From positions 1-64,000 of the forward strand of contig CAMBLG010000003.1 in NCBI GenBank assembly GCA_945868435.1: a DNA stretch of 64,000 nt, given 5' to 3'. Below are positions 55,470-62,677 of the stretch, piece by piece. The notes below the pieces were generated by a model. The model had not been told where the DNA came from. It saw nothing but the letters and a program-made list of their open reading frames with translations, and made no database searches. Source of the stretch: an uncultured Lachnospiraceae bacterium. Its GTDB lineage: Bacteria > Bacillota > Clostridia > Lachnospirales > Lachnospiraceae. The first letter of the stretch is position 1, and the number at the start of each line of letters is the position of its first letter. The position numbers and the translations under genes were made by a program.

Positions 55470-55570
55470 ATACTATTCCTCCTATAAATTAAAATTAAAA
55501 ATATAACTCGATACAATATCTATTCTATATAATATGTGTTTTTCTGTCAATTGATGCCGAATGAAATCTT

Positions 55571-55604
55571 TTTTAAAGTTCGTTTAAGGTTGCTCCATTA
55601 TACT
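55571..55604 (+). promoter_or_regulatory. regulator-type promoter B (before the polyphosphate chimera)
   Basis: TTAAAG and TTAAGG 10 bases apart, then TATACT (55599-55604). Same layout as promoter A, which suggests one response regulator once drove both units. Confidence 0.55.
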
Positions 55605-55635
55605 AATCTCTTCAAAGCAAAGGAGCACATTTTCT

Positions 55636-56118
55636 ATGAGTGATCAGATGATTTTCAAGCGATATGAAATCAAATATCTACTGACCCACAGTCTTTCCCC
55701 TCGCATTCTGCTCTCATACGAAAGAGAAGCGTACTACGCCAAGGGCGATCGCCGTGGTGGCGGCTTCGGCGGTGATACCGGCGGCGAAATCTATGTAGAC
55801 GGTCCGACCAATAGCGGCAACGGTTCACTGGACTATGCCGGAAGCGGCACCATTACCGGTGGCACGTTTGTCGCAACCGGTGCCAGCGGCATGGCTATGA
55901 ATTTTGGAACAGACTCCACCCAGGGCTCAGTGCTCGTCACCGTGTCCAACTCTTACGTAACCGGACCCCTGACTCTTACCGACTCAGACGGAAACGTGCT
56001 TGTCTCCTATGAACCAAGTATGGAATACAACTGTGTTGTAATCAGCTGCGGTCAGCTAGCCGAGGGCGAAACCTACACTCTAATTCAAAAGTGTGGGCAT
56101 CTAATGTACAAATCTTAA
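55636..56118 (+). pseudogene. chimera of a VTC polyphosphate polymerase and a carbohydrate-binding protein
   Basis: One open frame of 160 codons made from pieces. Residues 1-17 (MIFKRYEIKYLLT) are the start of a VTC-type polyphosphate polymerase. Residues about 19-38 (RILLSYEREAYYAKGD) are an inner VTC segment, so roughly 130 residues between them are deleted. From about 43 on it is the C-terminal part of a Gly/Ser/Thr-rich carbohydrate-binding-domain protein (GPTNSGNGSLDYAGSGTITG, STQGSVLVTVSN). Polymerase and binding protein occur together in polyphosphate loci of Lachnospiraceae. GGAG precedes the ATG. No polymerase activity is possible. Confidence 0.75.
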
Positions 56119-56131
56119 GATAACGAAACAA

Positions 56132-56163
56132 GGGCTGAAAGCTCATCTAAGAGTCTTCAGCCC
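56132..56163 (+). terminator. hairpin after the VTC chimera
   Basis: GGGCTGAA/TTCAGCCC with a 16-base loop, 14 bases past the stop. Probably the original end of the polyphosphate operon. Confidence 0.5.
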
Positions 56164-56224
56164 GATTAACATACGATTAGCAAACACCTCGGTCAATTCG
56201 AATTGTCTTCCACGTAATAATGAC

Positions 56225-56278
56225 CTAGGAAATGTTTGTGGCGATTCCGTCATCATTGGTAATCAATATCTTTCTCAT
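56225..56278 (-). pseudogene. 5' stub of surE
   Basis: 17 codons, MRKILITNDDGIATNIS, then stop, with GGAGGAG 9 bases before the ATG. MRxILxTNDDGI is the invariant start of the 5'/3'-nucleotidase SurE, including both metal-binding Asp residues. The rest of the gene is absent. Another deletion scar between the VTC chimera and nadA. Confidence 0.6.
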
Positions 56279-56296
56279 TCACGTTCTCCTCCGTCA

Positions 56297-56335
56297 AGAA
56301 AAAAGTTAAGGGACAAATCCGAAAATTTATCCCTT
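56297..56335 (-). terminator. probable nadA terminator
   Basis: AAGGGA(C/T)AAAT/ATTTATCCCTT hairpin (56308-56335) followed on the minus strand by AACTTTTTTCTT. It lies 74 bases past the nadA stop. Confidence 0.6.
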
Positions 56336-56408
56336 AGCAAAATGTTTAAAAATTCATTCATAACAAAAGTTTGTGGTATTCCTATCTTCCTGATACCTTG
56401 TACAAACA

Positions 56409-57329
56409 CTACTGCCCCAATGTAAGCATGGTATCGATACAGCGCTTTGCCTTTTCGCGAATCTCATCGGAAAGTTCAATTTCCTCTCCACCAATGCCTT
56501 TTACGCAGTCATATACGTCTCCGAGGGTCGTGAGCTTCATGTTGTGGCAGACGCAATCCTTGGATAACGGATAAAATTTCTTGTCCGGGCAGGCGAACTG
56601 TAAATGCTGCACAATGCTGTTCTCCGTGCCGATGATGAACTCCTTGGCATTACTATTCTTCGCGTAATCCATAATGCCGGTGGTGCTTCCCTTGTAATCC
56701 GCCTTTGCCGTCACCTCCGGCAGACATTCCGGATGAACGAGAAGCAGCGCATCGGGATGCGCTTTTCTTGCAGCCTCCACATCCTTTACGGACATGCGCA
56801 CATGCGTCGGGCAGCCACCCTGAAGCAGCTTGATATTCTTCTCCGGCACCTGCTCTGCTACCCAATGTCCTAAGTTGCAGTCCGGGATAAACAGAATATT
56901 CTTATTCTCAATGTTTTTTACGATCTGAACTGCGGAGGAAGAGGTTACACACACATCGCAGATGGTCTTAAGCTCTGAGGTTGTGTTTATGTATGCCACC
57001 ACTGTGTAGCCCGGATTCATCTCTTTTACCTGTGAGATCAGTTCCACATCCATCTGTTCCGCCATAGGACAGCCTGCATTGGGATTGGACAGAAGCACCT
57101 TCTTCTCCGGCGATAGAATCTTTACGGTCTCGGCCATGAAACGCACACCACACATCAGCACGGTCTTCTGCGTTGCTTTGGCAGCCTGCTGGCTCAGTCC
57201 ATAGGAATCTCCCACATAATCCGCAACTTCCCAGATGTCATGGCTCTGGTATGCATGTGCCAGAATACAGACATCGTTCTCCTTTTTTAATCGTATAATC
57301 TCATCCTGAAGTTCTCTCGTTGTAAACAT
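56409..57329 (-). CDS. nadA: quinolinate synthase
   Basis: 306 residues: ILAHAYQSHDIWEVADYVGD at the start, CGVRFMAETVKIL (first cluster Cys), NPNAGCPMAEQMD, YINTTSELK, PDCNLGHWVAEQ, and CVCHNMKLTTL near the end. It makes quinolinate from iminoaspartate and dihydroxyacetone phosphate for NAD synthesis with a 4Fe-4S cluster. The usual partners nadB and nadC are not beside it. Confidence 0.94.
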   Translation of the reverse strand: MFTTRELQDEIIRLKKENDVCILAHAYQSHDIWEVADYVGDSYGLSQQAAKATQKTVLMCGVRFMAETVKILSPEKKVLLSNPNAGCPMAEQMDVELISQVKEMNPGYTVVAYINTTSELKTICDVCVTSSSAVQIVKNIENKNILFIPDCNLGHWVAEQVPEKNIKLLQGGCPTHVRMSVKDVEAARKAHPDALLLVHPECLPEVTAKADYKGSTTGIMDYAKNSNAKEFIIGTENSIVQHLQFACPDKKFYPLSKDCVCHNMKLTTLGDVYDCVKGIGGEEIELSDEIREKAKRCIDTMLTLGQ

Positions 57330-57347
57330 AGCATTCTCTCCATTCTT

Positions 57348-57905
57348 CTAAAACCACGGCAGCTTATGAAACGGTATTACAAAAAATATCCTTGCCTGAA
57401 TATCCTCATAGCTCACATAGGGATCCTCCCAATACCGGGCATCGTCCGATACCTCACGGTTATCTCCCAAAACAAACACACAGTCCTCCGGCACGGTAAA
57501 GGTATCTTCACTCTCGGTCACCACATCCTCAGACAGATACTCTGACTCATTAAGCGGTTTGCCGTCAATGTATACGTGTCCACCCACAAAGGAGACTTCT
57601 TCTTTCGGCAAACCGATGACTCGTTTACACAGAGACATGCCAAACTCATCTGAGTAAAAGACGATTATATCGCCCCGTTCAGGTACCTCTTCCGAATATG
57701 CGCCCCGCTCTCCCAGGAACCAATCATGGGTCATCAGGTTCGGTTCCATACTCTCTGTTGGAATCCGGCCGAGCATTAAAATATAATGAAACACTATGAA
57801 TACAACAGCAAGAATGACAGCATACACACCAAGCTCTATCCAGCCACGCCTTCTATGCTGCTTCTTCACCGCTTCTGTCTGTTCTTTCTTATTGTCCGTA
57901 CTCAT
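57348..57905 (-). CDS. lepB: signal peptidase I
   Basis: 185 residues: one N-terminal membrane helix (about 24-44), catalytic Ser52 (IPTESMEP) and general-base Lys94 (LCKRVIGLP), then VFVLGDNREVSDDAR. It removes signal peptides from exported proteins on the outer face of the membrane. 19 bases upstream of nadA on the same strand. Confidence 0.95.
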   Translation of the reverse strand: MSTDNKKEQTEAVKKQHRRRGWIELGVYAVILAVVFIVFHYILMLGRIPTESMEPNLMTHDWFLGERGAYSEEVPERGDIIVFYSDEFGMSLCKRVIGLPKEEVSFVGGHVYIDGKPLNESEYLSEDVVTESEDTFTVPEDCVFVLGDNREVSDDARYWEDPYVSYEDIQARIFFVIPFHKLPWF

Positions 57906-57976
57906 CTTAATCTGCTCCTAACCACACGATTCCTTATTACGATCTCATTTCTTCACGCTCTAATGTAACAGATTCC

Positions 57977-59266
57977 TCATGCTTTTTCAACACCTGTATA
58001 CGCAGGAAATTCTACATGAAATCTGGTTCCCAATTCCAGCGCACTTAAAATGCGATAGCTTCCGCCATGTTTATCCGTAATCCACTTCGCAATGGATAAG
58101 CCCAGACCGGTACCGCCGGACTTGCTGCTACGCACCGTATCCGCCCGGTAAAAGCGGTCAAACGCCCGCTCCGCATCCTGCTGGGACATACCGATTCCGC
58201 CATCCTGAATCTCATAATAGGGGCGTCCTTCCGGTGTGCATCCTACACGCAGGATGATTTCTCCACCCTCCGGGGTGTATTTGACCGCGTTATCCACCAG
58301 AATGCGGATCGACTGCTTGAGCATGTCATAATCTCCCCACAGAGTGACCTCCTGCCGCTTCTCCAGCACATAGCTGTGGTTCTCATCGATCATGCGGGAT
58401 TCCTCGTATATTTCCTGAAGGATCTCGCCAAGCTGCTGCACTTTCATATCCAGATTCTGGCGATTCGCATCGCCTCTCGCAAGAAAAAGCAATTGTTCCA
58501 CAAGCTTCTGCATGTGGTCCGCCTCGTGCTGAATGGCCTCGATGGACTCCGCCAGAACGGTCTCATCCTCTTTGCCCCACCGGTCCAGCATATTCACATA
58601 TCCCTGTATCACCGCAATCGGAGTCCGAAGCTCGTGGGAGGCATCTGACACAAACTGATCCTGCTGCTTATAGGTTTTGCGGATGCGATCCAGCAGATCA
58701 TTTAACGCCTGCTCAATTCCCCGCAGTTCCCGGTCATTCATGTGAATACCCGACTCGATCACGTCCCCTTTCAGATTCGCAATAGCATCCTCCAAGTTGT
58801 GATATTTGTTCTCATCCTCCACCAACTCCTTCAGTTCCTGCGCCTTTAGCGCAATTTCATCCAGCGGCTTTAACTGCCGCCGCATCTGCGACGTACCATT
58901 TATGATCAGGGAAATGACATTCAAAAACTGGATGATCAGTACGAAAACTCCTCCGTTTCGGAACCACACCAGCCACGGTCCCGCTTCCCACCGATATAGA
59001 AGCGCACCCTCTGCGTCACACACCTGATATACCCAATCCCGAAGCGGTCCGCTGTGTACCAGGCTTCGGCTGTAATCAAGAGAAAATGTCCCCGTCATCT
59101 GCACATCCAGCCCATAAAGCAAGATACCTACGATTACCAGACAGATACCGATATCCATGGCAAGGTAATTGCCCACCAGATCCCAGACACGGATCCAGTT
59201 GATGCGCAATGCAATGGACGTGACCTTCCGCTGGTCTCTCTTCTTTTCTTCTTTCTTCTCTTCCAT
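57977..59266 (-). CDS. membrane sensor histidine kinase
   Basis: 429 residues: a basic start, membrane helix at about 34-52, a short extracellular loop, a second helix at about 100-118, a linker, HisKA box DASHELRTPIAVIQGYVNML, N-box ILVDNAVKY and GTGLGLSIAKW. It follows its response regulator by 3 bases. Sensed signal unknown. Confidence 0.92.
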   Translation of the reverse strand: MEEKKEEKKRDQRKVTSIALRINWIRVWDLVGNYLAMDIGICLVIVGILLYGLDVQMTGTFSLDYSRSLVHSGPLRDWVYQVCDAEGALLYRWEAGPWLVWFRNGGVFVLIIQFLNVISLIINGTSQMRRQLKPLDEIALKAQELKELVEDENKYHNLEDAIANLKGDVIESGIHMNDRELRGIEQALNDLLDRIRKTYKQQDQFVSDASHELRTPIAVIQGYVNMLDRWGKEDETVLAESIEAIQHEADHMQKLVEQLLFLARGDANRQNLDMKVQQLGEILQEIYEESRMIDENHSYVLEKRQEVTLWGDYDMLKQSIRILVDNAVKYTPEGGEIILRVGCTPEGRPYYEIQDGGIGMSQQDAERAFDRFYRADTVRSSKSGGTGLGLSIAKWITDKHGGSYRILSALELGTRFHVEFPAYTGVEKA

Positions 59267-59269
59267 AGG

Positions 59270-59950
59270 TTAATCCTTAATGCAGTAGCCAACTCCCCGC
59301 ACCGTCTGGATAATCTTCACATGATACACGTCATCCAATTTGCTGCGGAGGTAGCGCACATACACATCAATCACATTTGTTTCTCCCAAATAATCGTAAC
59401 CACACACCTTTTCCAAAAGTGTATCTCTGGATACTACAATGTTTTTATTTTCCAAAAGCACTTTAAGCAGGTCAAATTCCCGAGGTGTAAGAGCCACCAG
59501 CTCACCTCCGTAACGCACCTCATGGCGCGCCAGATTCATCTCCAGCTCGCCATAAGTCAGTGCCTGTTCTTCCTTTGTGCCCGATGTGCCGCGTTTCTTG
59601 AGGACCAGACGGATGCGCGCCAGAAGCTCCTCGATGGCAAAAGGCTTTGTCATATAGTCGTCCGCTCCTCCATCCAGACCTGCCACCTTGTCCATGACCT
59701 CATCCCTTGCAGTCAGCATAATCACCGGCATATCGGAGCTTCGCCGCAATCGCCTCAGTACCTCAAAGCCATTCAGTTCCGGCAGCATCACATCCAATAC
59801 CATGAGATCTGCCTTTCCGCTTTCTGCCAGGGCAAGTCCCTCCCGTCCGGTCGATGCCTTTACTACCTGATAGCCCTCATGCCTCAGCTCTAACTCCAGA
59901 AAGCGGGCGATCTTCTCTTCATCTTCTACTATTAATATGGTAGTCTCCAT
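59270..59950 (-). CDS. OmpR-family response regulator
   Basis: 226 residues: VEDEEK (9-14), Asp53 (LMVLDVMLPELNG), MTKPFAIEELL, and a winged helix (ALTPREFDLLKVLLENKNIV, NVIDVYVRYLRSKL). Pairs with the kinase just downstream. The DUF4342 gene lies 24 bases upstream on the same strand and may belong to the unit. Confidence 0.92.
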   Translation of the reverse strand: METTILIVEDEEKIARFLELELRHEGYQVVKASTGREGLALAESGKADLMVLDVMLPELNGFEVLRRLRRSSDMPVIMLTARDEVMDKVAGLDGGADDYMTKPFAIEELLARIRLVLKKRGTSGTKEEQALTYGELEMNLARHEVRYGGELVALTPREFDLLKVLLENKNIVVSRDTLLEKVCGYDYLGETNVIDVYVRYLRSKLDDVYHVKIIQTVRGVGYCIKD

Positions 59951-59974
59951 CGTTGTCCTACTCCCATGTACCTA

Positions 59975-60505
59975 TTACTTCTGGTCCGCAATGTCGCTCT
60001 TCAAGTTCTCTGCCGCATCCGCCACAGTATCCATTGCCTTGTTCAGATCCACAGACTTCACATCCGGTCCCCGGAAATGATAGCGCATATCAAAGAACAG
60101 TCCCACGATCATGAGCGGTACAATGATCCAGAAGGTAAAGATCAACAGTACGATCAGCAGTGTTACCGGCACGCGAAGAATTTCCTGTCCATTCTTCTCA
60201 ATACAGAAGCTGTTGGAATTGCCCTTGTTGATCCACTTTGCGCACCAGCGTCCGAAGCGGCCCATGACTTCTCCGAAGGACTCCTGTCCTTCCTTCGTAT
60301 CTCCTGCCTGTGCGCCGGACGATCCGGTGCTCTCCTGCTCTGCGGAATAACCGGCCTTTGCCGTTCCGCTGGTCTTGCCCAGCTTCTCCAGATAGATCAT
60401 TGCCTCTAAGATATCCCAGTCACATGCCTCCAATGCCTGCTTTGCCTCCTCGTAGGTGACATTGGCACGCTCTTTTAATTTTTCAACCTTTTCAAAGTTA
60501 TCCAT
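59975..60505 (-). CDS. DUF4342-type protein with UBA-like domain and membrane helix
   Basis: 176 residues. A UBA-like three-helix domain (about 1-45: LKERANVTYEEAKQALEACD, EAMIYLEKLG), a Ser/Gly linker, a DUF4342 core (GNSNSFCIEKNGQEILRVPV), one membrane helix (about 117-139) and a charged tail. Role unknown. Probably the first gene of the two-component unit. Confidence 0.8.
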   Translation of the reverse strand: MDNFEKVEKLKERANVTYEEAKQALEACDWDILEAMIYLEKLGKTSGTAKAGYSAEQESTGSSGAQAGDTKEGQESFGEVMGRFGRWCAKWINKGNSNSFCIEKNGQEILRVPVTLLIVLLIFTFWIIVPLMIVGLFFDMRYHFRGPDVKSVDLNKAMDTVADAAENLKSDIADQK

Positions 60506-60621
60506 AATGTTTTCCTCTCTTTCGTTGTTTGATGATGTTATCTTATACGACGAAAATTAAATGGAAATGTGGTTTACATTAAAATCAGATTAAAAAATCC
60601 TTCCATAATCCTTTTGTATTT

Positions 60622-60660
60622 AGAAACAAAAAACGAACTATACATCCCTGTACAGTTCGT
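60622..60660 (-). terminator. terminator behind the tRNA fragment
   Basis: ACGAACT(G)TACA / TGTA(T)AGTTCGT hairpin (60632-60660) followed on the minus strand by TTTTTTG. It would have ended the original tRNA transcript. Confidence 0.7.
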
Positions 60661-60669
60661 CTCTCATAG

Positions 60670-60711
60670 TCGGCGCGACAGGATTTGAACCTGCGACCTC
60701 TGCGTCCCGAA
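60670..60711 (-). tRNA. 3' half of tRNA-Pro(CGG), attachment-site remnant
   Basis: Read on minus: anticodon loop TTCGGGA (anticodon CGG, G37), the 3' anticodon strand CGCAG, variable AGGTC, T-arm GCAGG-TTCAAAT-CCTGT, acceptor strand CGCGCCG plus A. The 5' half is absent: the expected CTGCG strand is replaced by unrelated text at 60712. This is what tyrosine-recombinase elements leave after entering the 3' end of a tRNA gene. The intact gene should lie beyond the right edge. Confidence 0.75.
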
Positions 60712-60877
60712 CTCTACTCGGTACGAATCATCTAAATACATTAAGGGTTTTTAAAATGCTTGGAAATGCCTTATTTTCAGGCATTTCCGCCTACACATTT
60801 GAGAGATTACCTATTTCATCGAATTTCGTTTTGAAACACATTTTGTAGAATTTTTGTAGAACACAGGCGCGCTATCA

Positions 60878-61042
60878 TCAATTTCTCTTTTGTGCTTCTT
60901 CATAATCTTCCCTGGTATACTTGGTTAAAATCTTCTCTTCTGAAAGCCCCAGCTCTATCATATTCTGGATTGCCTCAATTCTTTCCTTCTTTGCAGCATC
61001 CTCTGCGGCAATCTTTTCATACTTCTGCATTACTTCACACAC
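60878..61042 (-). pseudogene. C-terminal piece of an Rpn-type nuclease
   Basis: 54 residues from a GTG with GGAGG ten bases upstream. Starts CEVMQKYEKIAAEDAAKKER, then IEAIQNMIELGLSEEKIL and TREDYEEAQKRN, the helical tail of PD-(D/E)XK_2 / Rpn proteins. It continues the text that breaks off at about 63420, so one gene was split by a 2.4 kb insertion. Confidence 0.6.
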
Positions 61043-61101
61043 GATATTGAGACCTCCTTATTAATCAAATTCTAATCTTTTAATAATATAACTAAACCAT
61101 T

Positions 61102-61431
61102 CTATTTGCATTTAGCTGTAATTGATGCGGTAGGCCGCGTTTTCCCGTTGATTTTTGCATCAATCGTTAGAGTATATTCATAATTTTTCTCAACGACTTT
61201 ACTCTTGCTTAAGAATACATAACCAACCCCAGAGTCCTTCCATGTTGCAATACAACCTTTTCCCTTCCATAGCTTTACAACAATGTCTATTTTATCTTTC
61301 ATAGAATCCCCAGTAACAGAAGCTGTACAATAAGCTGTAGTTCCATCAAACTTTAGTTCCGGATGAACATTGCTATATCTTAGTGTAACTGCATTTACTG
61401 TAACAGGAATCATAAACATAAATAAAGCCAC
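61102..61431 (-). CDS. small secreted protein, start codon out of frame
   Basis: 109 residues from a GTG, but no ribosome site fits it. AGAGGAG lies correctly before ATG at 61451, which is followed by six A and runs into a stop. One more A would give MKKIILLVALFMFMIPVTVN, a perfect signal peptide, in frame with this gene. The mature part is beta-rich (YSNVHPELKFDGTTAYCTAS, TIDAKINGKTRPTASI) and has no family I know. It is either inactivated, phase-variable or a base-call error. Confidence 0.55.
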   Translation of the reverse strand: MALFMFMIPVTVNAVTLRYSNVHPELKFDGTTAYCTASVTGDSMKDKIDIVVKLWKGKGCIATWKDSGVGYVFLSKSKVVEKNYEYTLTIDAKINGKTRPTASITAKCK

Positions 61432-61589
61432 TAATAAAATTATTTTTTCATAAACAATTCTCCTCTGAATATTATGATTTTCATCAGCCCTTTTTATTGC
61501 CTAAAATTATCACATAATCGCCCCCTCCTCCTCTATCATATAATCATAATAACGATTCAACGACGCGATTTTGGACACTTCAAATAATT

Positions 61590-62144
61590 TTATTTTTCGG
61601 CAATATTTTCTGCGATTTTAATTAGGACGTCTTCATCATAGTCTCCAGATATCGAGAACAAAACAGTTCGCGACTTATTCATCCAGACAAGATTACTTGT
61701 TACACTTTCATTATGGGAAATATACAACGTTCCTTCGCCACCATTGATCATAACCTCCTTTGGCTCCGCATCCACGCCATCCATATACAACTTGCCTGTA
61801 TTTGATCGCGAAATGTAGGTAAACTGAACCAACGAATCGCGCGGTGTAGAATAGATATACACCTTTCCACTCAGAGTGTCATATGAAGTTTCAAACTCAC
61901 AATCTTCCGGTAGCCACTTCGGATAATAAACCACATTTTCCGGATTTTCAACTTCACCTTCAAAAAAATATTCATACATCGACTGATACCGCACTCTCAT
62001 CCAGCCAAACACAATCTCCCTCGCCTCAGTACTCACAGTCAGAATTGAACCAAATCCTATCATGAATACCAGTAATACACTCGCAACCATCCGTAGGCTT
62101 CGATATAGAATCGGATGATTTGCTCGCCTTGTAAGCCGCTTCAA
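61590..62144 (-). CDS. DUF4367-type membrane protein, N-terminus lost
   Basis: 184 residues from a TTG without a clear ribosome site. The frame stays open upstream to 62222 with FSPKFEKKLKRLTRRAN, the usual text before the membrane helix. One helix (about 17-36), then a DUF4367-like outer domain (VVYYPKWLPEDCEFETSYDT, VYIYSTPRDSLVQFTYISRS, NLVWMNKSRTVLFSISGDY). Relatives have a longer cytoplasmic N-terminus resembling an anti-sigma region, cut here. Probably decayed. Confidence 0.6.
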   Translation of the reverse strand: MKRLTRRANHPILYRSLRMVASVLLVFMIGFGSILTVSTEAREIVFGWMRVRYQSMYEYFFEGEVENPENVVYYPKWLPEDCEFETSYDTLSGKVYIYSTPRDSLVQFTYISRSNTGKLYMDGVDAEPKEVMINGGEGTLYISHNESVTSNLVWMNKSRTVLFSISGDYDEDVLIKIAENIAEK

Positions 62145-62269
62145 TTTTTTCTCAAATTTGGGAGAAAATTGATAAACGCATTCTTTGGGATCCGGAGACC
62201 ATGAACACGAGTTGCCTCTACCTCAATTCCGGAAATCAGGGTGTTGCGATCCTTTTTGATCTGTAGCAT

Positions 62270-62659
62270 TTATTTTATGTAATATTGTTCATACACGTTA
62301 CGAATCTGCCCACAATAATCTTCCCCACACTTATAGTTTTTTCCTTCGACTACTATATTTGAGGACGCTACCGTAATCGTGTTTTTTTCTCCATTGCGAT
62401 CATATAGTTCAATCAAAAAGGCATAACCGTCTTTCGTGTTTGCGGAAGTTTTTTTCAATTGCATTGATGTTAAAATATCAACCAGCTTTTGGATATCATC
62501 CTTTTGATTTAAAACTACACTCTCATCGGAATTGTAAATTACAATTTTGTCCAAATCATCGACATTCAAATTTGGCAACACATTCGCTTCCTTTCCACTG
62601 AGGACAAATATAATTGCTAAAATAGTGATGCATATACATAAAACGAAAATCTTTTTCAT
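62270..62659 (-). CDS. small secreted or anchored protein of unknown function
   Basis: 129 residues: a signal or anchor segment (MKKIFVLCICITILAIIFVL), then a soluble domain of about 105 residues with NLNVDDLDKIVIYNSDESVV, LVDILTSMQLKKTSANTKDG and a C-terminal CGEDYCGQIRNVYEQYY. It resembles small DUF5301-like proteins, but I am not sure. 18 bases after the protease fusion on the same strand. Confidence 0.55.
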   Translation of the reverse strand: MKKIFVLCICITILAIIFVLSGKEANVLPNLNVDDLDKIVIYNSDESVVLNQKDDIQKLVDILTSMQLKKTSANTKDGYAFLIELYDRNGEKNTITVASSNIVVEGKNYKCGEDYCGQIRNVYEQYYIK

Positions 62660-62677
62660 GTTCCATCCCCCCCTCTT

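Noticed and set aside
60670..60711. A functional tRNA-Pro gene
   Set aside because: The D-arm, the 5' anticodon strand and the 5' acceptor strand are all missing; only the 3' half fits, so it is a remnant.
62141..62269. 42-codon minus-strand frame starting MLQIKKDRNTLISG
   Set aside because: No ribosome site, and it overlaps the better-supported upstream extension of the DUF4367-type protein in another frame.
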